Part shown: positions 46,454 to 57,059 of the stretch, one piece after another
Numbering within the stretch: the stretch's first letter is position 1
Layout: each line of letters starts with the position of its first letter
Source of the DNA: Arcuatula senhousia
Taxonomy: Eukaryota > Mollusca > Bivalvia > Mytilida > Mytilidae
Reading direction: 5' to 3'
Length of the DNA: 64,000 nucleotides
NCBI GenBank assembly: GCA_963971305.1
Contig: OZ020306.1
Location: forward strand, 42,243,512-42,307,511
Made by a program: the position numbers and the translations under genes
Notes under the pieces: model-generated
The model's database searches: none
The model's input: the letters and a program-made list of their open reading frames with translations, nothing else
What the model was told of the DNA's origin: nothing

Positions 46454-47086
46454 ATGACATCTAAACTAAAGACCACCCGTGCAGGACATCGAGGAGTTCT
46501 AACGAAGCTACTGAAGAAAGCAGATGGAATCGAAGAGTCGGAACACAGTGTGGGAGAACTTCGTTCGCTGGTGGAGTTAATCAAGACTAAACATAAGACT
46601 TTGTTGGAGCTTAATGATCAAATCTTGGATGCCATAGAGGAAACCGAAGTTGTCGGAGAAATCGAGGAAGTGGGCAGATACGATTATGATATTCAGATGT
46701 GCCTTGGGAAGATTCAGCAACACATTGATAATGTAAGTCAATCTAAAAATCAGTCAGCTTTAAATCCTAACGCACCTGAGTTCGTAAATTCTAATCTAGT
46801 TCAGACACATTCTATGCCGTTCGATTCACAGTCACAATCTAGTCACAAGGATTCACAATCGTCTAGTCAATTTCACAAACTACCAAAACTCAATTTACCA
46901 ACTTTCGATGGAAATCTGATGGAATGGCTTCCGTTCTGGGATTCTTTTTCGTCTGCCGTACATGACAATACATCATTAACTGAGGTACAGAAGTTTAATT
47001 ACTTAAAATCGCAGCTGTACGGAGAAGCAAAGGAGAGTTTAGCAGGACTACAAGTTACTAGCGCTAACTATGATCATTCTAAATGA
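46454..47086 (+). pseudogene. BEL/Pao gag, N-terminal part
   Basis: 210 codons. A coiled-coil-like N-terminus (LLKKADGIEESEHSVGELRS) is followed by LPTFDGNLMEWLPFWDSF and VQKFNYLKSQLYGEA, the Pao gag (DUF1759-type) signature. The frame closes at 47084-47086 because of an indel near 47075; the next frame opens within the same motif. In intact relatives gag and pol are one reading frame. Confidence 0.85.
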
Positions 47087-49166
47087 GAGATTCGGACAAC
47101 AATACAAGATTGTAAATACTTACATGCAGAATTTACTCAACTTACCAACACCGTCACCTGGTATTAAAGGGCTCAAATCATTCAGAGACTTGTTGGAGAG
47201 TTATATTCGGGGATTGGAAGGTATGGGACATCACCCTGGAAACTATAGTAGTCTATTTATTCAGCATGTGCTCAACAAACTGCCCAGTTCCGTGAGACAC
47301 AACATTACTCGTGATCATGGAAATGATGACTGGAACATTTCTGAACTAAGAAAGGCTATCAAGAAAGAAATTTGCATACAAGAAGCTGTGCAAACTGGAC
47401 CTAGCGATCATGAGATTGTATCAACTGCGTCATTTGTTGCCGGGAGTCGGAAAGTGAAATCATCAGGAAAATCAGAGGTAAGGGAAAGTTACAAACCCCA
47501 ACACAAACCCAAGTCTTGTCTATTCTGTAACGGGACTCATCATCCGAATGAATGTACTAAAGTGACTGACAAAAACGCCCGTGTTGAAATCGTAAAGGAA
47601 AAGCGAGCATGCTTTAATTGTTTTGGCAACCACCGAGTATCGGAATGCACGTCAAAATTCAAATGTCTTCACTGCGGAAAGAAACACCACAGTAGTATTT
47701 GTAAGGAAAGTCGATCAGAGAACAATACATTTAGTGGACAAAACATGAAACAAGAAAACAAGAAGGTAAGACCGGAAACCAGTAAATCCCATGACGAAAC
47801 TACTAACACTGCTATATTGCATTCTTCAATAACTGCGCAAACTGAAATTCTACTGAAAACTGCCATTGCGCCGGTGTGGTACAAGGATCAACATGTAATA
47901 TCTAACATTCTACTCGATGAAGGTGCACAAAACTCTTTTATCACACAAGAACTAGCCGAGCAGTTAGAAATCAAATCTAATGGAACTGTCAGTATGCAAA
48001 TATCAGCGTTCGGCGGAGACGAGGGAGAAGTGCGCAACTTGGAAAAGGCGACAATTAACCTAGAAACTGAGCGAAAGGATCGAATTCCGATTGAAGTAAT
48101 CATTGTGCCGAAAATAGCAGCGCCGATTCACATGAAACAACACGTCAAAGCCACCAACTTACCGTACTTGAGAGGATTACGTTTTGCGCATCCGGTGACA
48201 CACGAGGAGCAGTTCAATATATCGTTATTGATAGGAGCGGATCATTACTGGTCGATCGTACAGGACGAGATAATACGAGGAGACGGACCGACCGCAGTCA
48301 AATCTAGGATCGGGTATCTACTATCAGGACCGCTACACACAGGAGTAAGTACTAAGCAGTGGAGTTCAACAATGATGAACATTCTAGTAGCGCGAAAACC
48401 AGATGAAATGAATATTCAAAGATTTTGGGAGATCGAATCATGCGGAACCGAGAAAGAATATGACGAAAATATGACTAGCGTACAAAACACGATGATGGAA
48501 TACCAGGACAATTGTATCAACTTCGAAGACGGAAAGTATGTAGCTAAACTTCCATGGAAAAGCGACCACGCGGAACTACCAAAAAATGAATCAATTGCAA
48601 GGAAAAGGACTCTCAATGTAATCAGTAGACTAGCTAAGGACCCCGAGATGCTGAAAATGTACGGAAATATAATCGAAGGACAAGAAAGGAAAGAATTTAT
48701 CGAAAAAGTGCCGGACGATGAAATAGAAAACACGCAGGGACGCATACACTTTATTCCGCACCACCCCGTCCAGAAGGAATCGAGCACGACCCCAGTCCGT
48801 ATAGTGTATGATTGCAGTTGCCGTGAGTACTCTGGATCGCCCAGCCTCAATGACTGTCTTTCGTCAGCGCCACCTATCTTAAACAAATTGACAAACATTC
48901 TAACAAGATTTCGACTTGGAAAGTACGGAATAACTAACGATATCGAGAAAGCATTTCTCAACGTGAGACTACATAAGGAAGACCGAGACACGACCAGATT
49001 CTTTTGGCTTTCTGACCCGAGCGATCCCGACAGCAGACTTATACAATATAGATTTAAAGTTGTATTATTTGGAGCGACGTGCTCGCCGTTTATTTTAAAC
49101 GCAACTCTACTGAAGCATCTGTCATTGAATACCAGTGAAACGTCAGACATTTTGAAATACAAATGA
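47070..49166 (+). pseudogene. BEL/Pao gag C-terminus, protease and RT N-terminus
   Basis: 698 codons. Three zinc knuckles (CLFCNGTHHPNEC, CFNCFGNHRVSEC, CLHCGKKHHSSIC; about residues 150-210) bind nucleic acid. The Pao protease region follows with ILLDEGAQNSFIT, where the active-site triad reads DEG instead of DSG/DTG, and then ISLLIGADHYW. RT begins with IVYDCSC, LNDCLSSAPPILN, GITNDIEKAFLNV and FGATCSPFILNATL. It ends in a stop supplied by a retrozyme fragment (49157-49195). Confidence 0.88.
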
Positions 49167-49195
49167 CAACAAAGTTCCAGACAATAAATTTTGAA
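49150..49195 (-). mobile_element. Retrozyme-family fragment inserted in the BEL/Pao RT
   Basis: TACAAATGACAACAAAGTTC plus CAGACAATAA is the exact edge sequence of the retrozyme-like repeat (compare 18953). It lies between two copies of ATTTTGAAA (49150-49158 and 49188-49196), which would be one copy in the undisturbed RT. It adds an in-frame TGA. Confidence 0.8.
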
Positions 49196-50126
49196 AAGAG
49201 ACTTGTATGTCGATAATGTGCTTACAAGTATGGATTCAGATGAAGCTACATTAAGCTACTTCAATCAGTCGAGAAAACTTCTAGCAGATGGAGGATTTAA
49301 CCTACGTTCGTGGATGTCAAACAGTGAAACATTAAGAGCTCTAGCGGAAAACGAAGGTGTACTCGACTCGGATAAAGAAACGAAAATTCTTGGTTTAAGA
49401 TGGAACGCTAAAACCGACACCCTGAAATTCGCCGAAACCAAACAATTGCACAGAGAGAATGTGCATTTAACCAAAAGAGAACTATTAAGTCAGTCGTCAT
49501 CGATCTACGATCCTCTGGGATTACTTGGTCCGATCACAGTAAAGGCGAAAATACTTATGCAAAGCTTATGGAAAACAGGAATTACATGGGATGAGTCACT
49601 GCCAATAGATATTATAAGTGAATGGACTGAAATCAAAGATGATATTTTACATATAACTAAACACTTCCAAATACCGCGTTATTACTTCAAGAACGAGAAC
49701 GAGACGAACGGAGAAAGAACACTACACGTATTTGTGGACTCTAGTAAAAAGGCCTACGGAGCGACAATCTATATCAGTCAAAAAGAAACAACAGAATTAG
49801 TCATAGCCAAGAACCGCGTTGCGCCGTTAAAGGAGATAACACTTCCGAAACTAGAGCTAATGGCAGCAGTTATCGGTGCACGACTTGCCAAGGAGATGAT
49901 CTCAAACTTAGAAATAGACAAAGCCGTATTCTGGAGTGACAGTCAGATTGTGCTGTCATGGCTGAATTCTACAAAACCTTTAAACAAGTTCGTTACGAAA
50001 CGTGTGACGGAAATTAAGGAAATCACAGGTCAACACGAGTGGAGATATGTGCCGACAGAAATGAATCCGGCCGATCTACAAACGCGAGGAATCAGCGCAA
50101 GTCAATTCGAAAACTCTACGCTTTGA
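49191..50126 (+). pseudogene. BEL/Pao RT C-terminus and RNase H
   Basis: LYVDNVLTS is the RT catalytic box (YVDN variant), followed by LADGGFNLRSWMSN, ETKILGLRW and SSIYDPLGLLGPITVKAK. RNase H residues appear in HVFVDSSKKAYGATIYI, LPKLELMAAV and VFWSDSQIVLSWL. It ends at TGA (50124-50126) in the position of a tryptophan codon in relatives; the frame stays open beyond it. Confidence 0.88.
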
Positions 50127-51737
50127 TTACACGGACCGTCGTGGATTGCGGATAAGAATAAATGGCCGATATGGAACGAGCACCTGCCAAAAACTGTTTT
50201 GGCTACTACTACAATTAGTGATCAGCTTGACGGAAACGATTGTCAAGATAAGAATATCCCTAGAATTACGAATATTATGGACAATTCTAGGTACTCAACT
50301 TTACATAGACTGTTAGCAGTTACTTGCTATGTACTGAGATTTGTTAGAAACTGCAAAATTAAACGTCCATATCGACTAAGAAGTACTAAAAGGGAATCTA
50401 AATCATCAAAAGAGGAGATAATTCAGGCAAGGAATATGTGGATCATGGACACTCAACTAGAGAAATTCATGGATGAACGAGAAAACATTACTGGAAATTC
50501 AAAAATTAAGCCACAATCGATAGTCAAACAGCTTAGTTTATTCAAAGACGACGACGGAATAATTCGATGTAAAGGGAGACTTCAGAATTCAACCCTGGAC
50601 AACGATGCAAAGTTTCCAATTTTGCTTCCGAAAAATCATAGGTTCACCGATCTGGTAATTATGGCTACACATTTACGGACTTTACATTCAGGAGTTGGAC
50701 AAACTGTGTCTAGTATACGTCAATTATACTGGATATCTTCTATAAGACAGTGCGTAAACAAGGTAATTCGTAAATGTATTCAATGTAAGAAAGTACTTTG
50801 TAAACCGTACTCTAAACCAGACCCACCCCCACTTCCGAGGGACAGAGTGAAGGATGTTCAACCATTTGCGATTACTGGAATAGATTTTGCGGGACCTCTA
50901 ATAGTCAGCGATGGACATTCAACAAGAAAAGTGCACATTTGTTTATTTACATGTGCTTGCATTCGAGCAATTCACTTAGAACTTTTACCGGACCTTACGC
51001 TAAATTCGTTTATGCTAGCGTTCAGACGATTTATCAGCAGAAAGGGAAAACCACACACTATCTATTCAGACAATGCACAAACATTTGTGTCCGCATCTTG
51101 CGAAATTGAACGTCAGCTGAATTTGTGCATTAAATGGAAATTCATCACAGCAGGAGCACCGTGGCACGGAGGATGGTGGGAGCGTATGATCGGCCTTACG
51201 AAAATGACGTTGAAAAAAGTGCTTGGTCGATCACTCATCAGCGAAGAAACGTTACGAACATTGATCACGGAGATAGAGACGATCATCAACAACCGTCCGA
51301 TAACGTACATATCATCGGATATTCGGGACCCAGAGCCACTGACCCCATCACATCTACTGCACGGAAGGATCATCGAGATGGAGATGGACTACGACAAACA
51401 CAACGCGGAGATCGATCATCTAGATTCATCAAGTGCTAATAAACTGTTAGAAAGAAAGAGACTTCTATTAGACCATTTTGCCAAACGTTGGTCTAATGAA
51501 TACCTTACTGGACTCAGAGAATTTCACCGTGCGGCCGGGAAGAATAAAGGACAATGTATAAATAACGGTGATGTAGTTCTAATCGAGTCAGATTCTCCAC
51601 GAACTCAGTGGAAACTAGGAGTTATACAGGACACACTAACTGGAAGCGACGGATTTATTAGATCAGCTAAAGTGAGAACATCTAGAGGACTAATCACGAC
51701 GAGACCTATTGTGAAGTTATACCCTCTTGAAATTTAA
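50127..51737 (+). pseudogene. BEL/Pao integrase
   Basis: The same frame continues after the nonsense codon (LHGPSWIADKNKWPIW) to a Met-initiated 512-codon ORF from 50199. Numbering from that Met, the HHCC zinc motif is His158, His163, Cys193, Cys196. The DDE catalytic triad is Asp229 (GIDFAGPL), Asp291 (IYSDNAQTF) and Glu328 (HGGWWERM). The C-terminal DUF5641-like region ends GDVVLIESDSPRTQWKLGVI. Integrase itself is unbroken but would not be made as part of an intact polyprotein. ORFs on the other strand and at 51134-51439 are shadows. Confidence 0.88.
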
Positions 51738-51821
51738 ATGTTTTCAATAGACTTTAACTATTTTAATTTCTATTTATTTCTATTGAGTATTATTTTATTT
51801 TCACATTTGAGGCCCCCAGGA

Positions 51822-52005
51822 TGTCATAAATATAGACTTTCATTAATTTTGGTAACGTAACTTAGCGTTACCGTTTCCCGCGTTATCGCGCAGTCTATGT
51901 AACGTCACAAGTTGTAACGATCAGAGCAAAATATAACATCTAATATGGTATACACGAGTTCTAGTTGTCTATTCTAAACCTCAAGAAAACCCTCTAATTC
52001 ATCAT
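51822..52005 (+). repeat. BEL/Pao 3' LTR
   Basis: Reads identical to the 5' LTR and is preceded by GAGGCCCCCAGGA in the place of a polypurine tract. It ends 82 bp before SRCR exon 7, so any LTR polyadenylation or splice activity would act next to that exon. Confidence 0.9.
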
Positions 52006-52087
52006 ACCCTTAATGGATTCGAAAACTTGACCGAATTATTCTACATTTATTTCCGCATGCATATGTAGGGTTAGATTTATTTTCCAG

Positions 52088-52251
52088 ATTTCCATATGTT
52101 ATGAATAATGCATATTTTGGAGAAGGAAGTGAAGAAGTTCTTCTTGAAAATGTTGGTTGTAATGGAAATGAAACAGGCATTTCTGCATGTTCATCAAACG
52201 GCTGGGGTCACTCAGATTGTAGCCATGATCAAGACGTGTCACTGATATGTG
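52088..52251 (+). CDS. SRCR exon 7: C-terminal half
   Basis: YFGEGSEEVLLENVGCNG, NGWGHSDCSHDQDVSLIC. Full C half. Acceptor TTTCCAG, donor GTAAGA. Completes the domain of exon 6 (315 nt). Confidence 0.92.
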
Positions 52252-52406
52252 GTAAGATATATCCGTTTGAATTACTCTTGTTGCGGCTTTAGATGTAAAG
52301 GTCTTCCACAATATGATTTTTTCCCTAAAATTTAACTGTTCTAAGATAAACTTTTAAAAAAAAAGACAAATTTTGATAAAAACCGAAATTATTGTTTTCT
52401 TTCAAG

Positions 52407-52554
52407 AGGCTTTAGTTCGACTCGTTGATGGACCTACGCGTTCAAGTGGAAGAGTTGAAATATTCCACCAAGGTGAATGGGGTACTATTTGTGATGATGG
52501 ATTTGATGTACCTGATGCTGGCGTCGTCTGTACCATGCTAGGATTTAATAACAC
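52407..52554 (+). CDS. SRCR exon 8: N-terminal half
   Basis: [41 protein letters not shown]. Short 155-bp intron before it. Acceptor TTTCAAG, donor GTTAGT (non-standard T at position 3). Confidence 0.9.
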
Positions 52555-53030
52555 GTTAGTCAGTTATGATATTAAAACTTTTTTGGTCACAATATTACGT
52601 ACTGTTTATTGTAAAATTGAATGATTTAATTACTTCTAGTTAGTATTTTCTTTTGGTACTATCTAATTTCTAATTTCCATCCAAACATTGAGGTGACAAA
52701 TTATGTTTCTTTATTAGACATTCGTATTTCATGATAAGTTGATATGAATTTTTAAATTATATAATAAACCGTTCTTTCAAAAATGTTTTTTGCCTTCTTC
52801 CATCAATGTTCGTCGATGTTTTGTTATCCTGTAGAACAATACTCGTATGTCAGTGTGTGAGATATATATATATAATAAATAAACATATAATTTCATTATA
52901 CATGCTAATACTCCACATTTATTCACTTTAATTTGCACAAAGTATCAACATATCAATGTGTACAAATGTATAATCTTACAAGCATGGCCGAGGGATTCAG
53001 AATCGAAATTGCTGAATCTGCCAGCTATAT

Positions 53031-53195
53031 ACTGTGGTTTCATCATTTTCCGTGGTGTATCAATTTTCGTGGTTTTCGTTGGTGGTTTTGATCCAGAAAT
53101 TTTGTTTCATTGCTTTGCATACTGCAAAATTCAGAACCATGAACTGTCCTTTTTCCACGAACATTTATACTTACGAAAATAAATGAATCCACAGT
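53031..53195. mobile_element. ~165-bp MITE with ACTGTGG termini
   Basis: ACTGTGGTTTCATCATTTTC at the left matches in inverted form AATAAATGAATCCACAGT at the right, with internal TTTTCGTGG/CCACGAA boxes. I recognise this pattern as a common bivalve MITE from memory. The ORF at 52958-53182 runs through it and is not a gene. The rest of the 745-bp intron 8 (52555-53299) shows nothing else beyond an AT microsatellite near 52865. Confidence 0.65.
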
Positions 53196-53299
53196 TTTTT
53201 TTTTTAAATTTGTTCATATGTAGCAAGATAATCTAAAAGAGATGTTAAAAATGTTGTGTCAAAAAATTGATTTTAATTGCCTTTCTCGTGCATTTGTAG

Positions 53300-53463
53300 T
53301 AATCCGCAAATCCTGCATGCACCGCAAATACCTTATGGTAATGGAAATATATTTCTAAAAAATATAAACTGTAGAGGAACAGAGGCATATATAGAGGACT
53401 GCACATACAATGGATGGAATGTTACAGGATGTAAACATTCAGAAGATGTTGGCGTTGATTGTT
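53300..53463 (+). CDS. SRCR exon 9: C-terminal half
   Basis: NGNIFLKNINCRGTEAYIEDC, NGWNVTGCKHSEDVGVDC. Acceptor TTTGTAG, donor GTCAGT. Two N-glycosylation sequons candidates (NVT) are visible. Confidence 0.9.
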
Positions 53464-53877
53464 GTCAGTATTTAATAGTTGATAATGAACAATTCTAAAG
53501 GCCTAACTTTAGAAAAAAATACCTTTCATAGAAATGAGAACATTAATCTAATATTTAAAAATTTCAACATTTTATTCAAATCTGACACAGGTGTTGCAAT
53601 ACTTTTTTTCCAGGTGTATAAATGCCTTTTAATTTTGATTCATATTACTTTTATTGTTCTATACATTTGAATTTTCAATCCTACTGTGAGAGTAAAAAGG
53701 AAATAAAAGCAGGTGATTTAAATATTACATAATATGATGCAGTTACAATGTTAAGCTCCCACAGACAAAACAACTTATTTTGTATCTTTCTGACATTGAC
53801 CGACTGACTGACTGACTTTATATCAGTCAATTAATAAAACCAAGATTTGCTCACCAAAACCATTTGGGTTTTTTCAG

Positions 53878-54025
53878 CAACTGAAATAAGGCTTATTGGG
53901 GGCACCGGTCCATTTGAAGGACGTGTTGAAATTTTCCATGATGGGGAATGGGGAACCGTCTGTAGTTCGCAATTTGATAAAAATGATGCTAGAGTTCTTT
54001 GCACAATGCTCGGTTATAAGCAAAG
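53878..54025 (+). CDS. SRCR exon 10: N-terminal half
   Basis: EIRLIGGTGPFEGRVEIF, GEWGTVC, ARVLCTMLGYKQ. Acceptor TTTTTTCAG, donor GTAGGT. The 414-bp intron before it has a GACTGACTGACT run near 53800. Confidence 0.92.
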
Positions 54026-54218
54026 GTAGGTATTATGTTTAGTTTGTTTCTCATATATATCTTTTACAATATTTCTTGGCCAGATTTTGTCTTCATTCTT
54101 CCCTTCGCAAAGCAAATTTCAACAAGTTCCAATTTTAGTCTTTAAACGGAGAAGAAAGTATGCATGCAGATTTGTGTGTGGTTTTTGAAAATGTTGATTA
54201 GTTTTCTTCTTTTGATAG

Positions 54219-54385
54219 CAATCCAGTAGTCCATCCAATATCAGAATATCATGAAGGGGTCGGTCCAATATGGATGAAAAATTTACAATGCAAAGGAGAC
54301 GAGATTGATGTGGCATTGTGTAAATTTGATGGATGGGGAAAAAGCCATTCTTGTAATCACTCAATGGACATTGCTTTAACTTGTG
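54219..54385 (+). CDS. SRCR exon 11: C-terminal half
   Basis: VGPIWMKNLQCKGDEIDVALC, DGWGKSHSCNHSMDIALTC. 167 nt. Acceptor TTTGATAG, donor GTAAGT. Confidence 0.92.
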
Positions 54386-54965
54386 GTAAGTACATCTTTT
54401 TCCGATTTGTTTTTTTTTTTAAGAATAGCTTCAGCTTGTTTTAATATGCCATTTGTCTCACTTTCGCTGTCTTTACGGTTATTCTGACTAGCCACAGTTG
54501 ATCGTCATTCCGGTCAATGACTTTGGAATCAAACATTTATATGTAATGCACATGTAAGTATGTAGAGCGACAGCCCCGAAATTTTGGGGATAGTCGCAGA
54601 TTAATAAAATAATTAAACTGCCTTAAACATTCAACGTTTTTTTCTTCTACTTAATTATTCTTCATATCTTTATTTGTCTGGGACACTTTTGTTCTATATA
54701 CCAAAGCGATTTCAATCAAGCTTTGCTCAATGATAATACCCTACGCAATGTTGCTTATACACATTTTACAAATCAGGGGGTACCAGGGGCAGTGCAACGT
54801 ACACCCCTCCAAATACCTCACAATTTATATTTTTTGAATCAAAAATAATTTACATTCCTACCCATAACTATATGTTTTATTACTTCTTATGATAAGACGA
54901 AGTATTTATAGCAAGAAAAGTCTAATAATCCCTGACCTTGGGTTGCATGACCCCGGTGAACTCTG
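54386..54965. other. Intron 11, first part: no recognisable feature
   Basis: AT-rich, no ORF of note. A CCAGGGGCAGTGCAACG stretch near 54783 stands out only by composition. Confidence 0.35.
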
Positions 54966-56003
54966 GTAAACTTGAGATTAATCTCTCTGTTGAAATTTGC
55001 AACAATGGAACTTGATCTCTTTGATCAGTTAAATTAACAGCTATACAAACAAGATTATCTTGTTTTAGGAAAGAGAAATTTACCTGTATGAAAATTTTAC
55101 CTGTTTGAAAAATTTACCTGTAGAAATTGAATAGTATGAACTGAACTAATGAAATGCTATACAGAGTACCTGTAGTAGGTTACATGGTTTTTAGGAAATA
55201 CTTGTTATTAAAAACTATTTTTATATCAGTGTACTTTTAGAATATTAAAAATAATTTTTTTAATGAAATGCTTTAATAATTAAATTTTTTTAATGGTTTT
55301 TACAACTCATCATAGTTTGTCCTCAGATATATCTGAAATATCGGATATTACTGATTATTCAGATTTCTTATACATTTGTAGTCATAAACGAGGTTATTCT
55401 TATCGAAAGTATACTGTTTAATGACTTTAGATTACATTGACTGTTTAAGTGTCTATCTGTATATATAGCTTTTGGGCTCGTTTAGAAGGGGTACCAATAT
55501 CCCCCCCCAATCTTTTATCAAATATTCCATTTCCGAAAAAAAAGTGTTTGCCAATATCCCATATCAGGATTGAAATTTCCCATTTATAAAATATGAGCAG
55601 AAGCTGTTTCCATATTTGCTTCATGTTATACATGTATTTTCAATTCTATGTGAATCAAATGGCATGGTCTTTGATGGTGTAAAATGTAAATGATGCATAA
55701 GTAAAAAGATTTTGTCCTTAGTGTTACATTATATTAATCAGATTTTGATTTGAAAAGTAAATAACTATCAAATTGATGGTCATATTACCATCTTTGATGT
55801 AGGAGTTTTCTTCCTTCAGAGTAGGAGTTTTCTTCCTACAGTGTAGGAGTTTTTTTCCTTAGTGTAGGAGTTTTTTTCCTTCAAGCAAAAAAATTCATAC
55901 CCATAACAAGTTAATCTCCTCTGTATAGATGTCAATTTAACTGATCACGGTAATCATCTTCCATTGTTGCAAATTTCAATAGAGGGATTAAGTTGTAGTT
56001 TAC
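54966..56003. repeat. ~1.04-kb foldback with ~100-bp arms
   Basis: GTTGAAATTTGCAACAATGG in arm 54966-55065 pairs with CCATTGTTGCAAATTTCAAT in arm 55904-56003, with GATCAGTTAAATT/AATTTAACTGATC and CTATACA/TGTATAG further in. Arms are about 80% similar by eye. Between them lie four ~22-26 bp units of TAGGAGTTTTCTTCC (55799-55885) and no ORF of note. Confidence 0.7.
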
Positions 56004-56171
56004 CTAATTTCATTAAGGAGTACCAATATAAACACGGGGATTATAGTCCTTTATTAGCAGTAATACCATGGGATCTGAAAGAATCATGCGACTCTCCGTC
56101 AAATGATAAAAATCTTGAAATCCATTGAGATCAGCCACTCTTTATCCATATAATTAATAAATAGTATATTA

Positions 56172-56830
56172 CCGTGTAGCGGGTTATTTTGGCGGGGTGC
56201 AAAATTTGGCGTATTTTAGCGGTCGGACTGATATCTGCCAAAATAAAAACCGCTAAAATTCATGATTTAAAAATGTTTTCCGGACGATCGATATTGTAAA
56301 TTCAATCAATAAAATGGTCATTTATCAAAAAATTGCATTCCCTAGGATTTGTTTTGATTGAAGGTTAGATGTCAGAAAACTAATGATGTCATTTTTGTGC
56401 ACTATTTGCTTATGAATGTTTTCTTGTGAAATTTTACCCATACAAAATCAGTTTAAAGTTAATTAACTTAAACTGCAAATTAACCTATATTTATTTTGAC
56501 TATTCAACATATCCATTCTTCTGTGTTACCCGTGTTTAAAGATCAAAGGCCTAGAATTGTGATCTACTTGTCAAATTGATATCTTTTTAGTTTAATTTCA
56601 ATCGTTAAATAAACAAACGGATTAGTACAACAAACCACACAATAAATTAATGAATTAATCATAATTACGAAATTGGTATGCAATGTGATTTTACGATATA
56701 ATAACTAAATAACTACAAGTTTTGGGGGATTTCTCGACTCATTTTTTCCCTAGTTTTGTCCATCCGCCAAAATAAAAACCACCAAAATGTTTGCCAAATT
56801 TTACACCCGCTAAAATAACCCATTTTACGG
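56172..56830. mobile_element. 659-bp MITE-like element with ~55-bp TIRs
   Basis: CCGTGTAGCGGGTTATTTTG at the left corresponds to the reverse complement of the right end (CTAAAATAACCCATTTTACGG). Similarity continues through GGTGCAAAATTTGGC and AAAATAAAAACC. TATTA flanks both ends (56167-56171 and 56831-56835). No protein coding capacity. Confidence 0.75.
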
Positions 56831-57059
56831 TATTACTTAAATGATAATACCAAGCATTTTGAACCATGACTGGGCCCGAGGGGGTCATCCCTACCCCCCA
56901 AAGCTTAAAACAAATGGACATCTTGAAAACAAAATCATTAAGATCTTCACCCAGATCTGTTATTGCTCAATATGATGAGAGAGAGTTTTTTGTACCATAG
57001 GGGATAGGGAAGTATAAAGGGATCAAATGCACATGAAAAATAATGATTCGGTAAGATTT

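Larger units (their letters stand above)
46246..52005 (+). mobile_element. BEL/Pao LTR retrotransposon, gag-pol disrupted
   Basis: ~5.76 kb bounded by LTRs, flanked by ACCCTT on both sides (5-6 bp target duplication: before 46246 and after 52005). Order: LTR, primer-binding site, gag with zinc knuckles, Pao aspartic protease, RT, RNase H, integrase, LTR, the BEL/Pao order. Coding is broken by a frameshift near 47075, a 30-40 bp insertion at 49160 and a nonsense codon at 50124-50126. It lies in the sense orientation in an SRCR intron. Genes in this element are annotated as separate fragments. Confidence 0.9.

Noticed and set aside
48416..49162. 248-codon antisense ORF within the BEL/Pao pol region
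   Set aside because: A shadow of the pol frame; its translation shows no independent domain.
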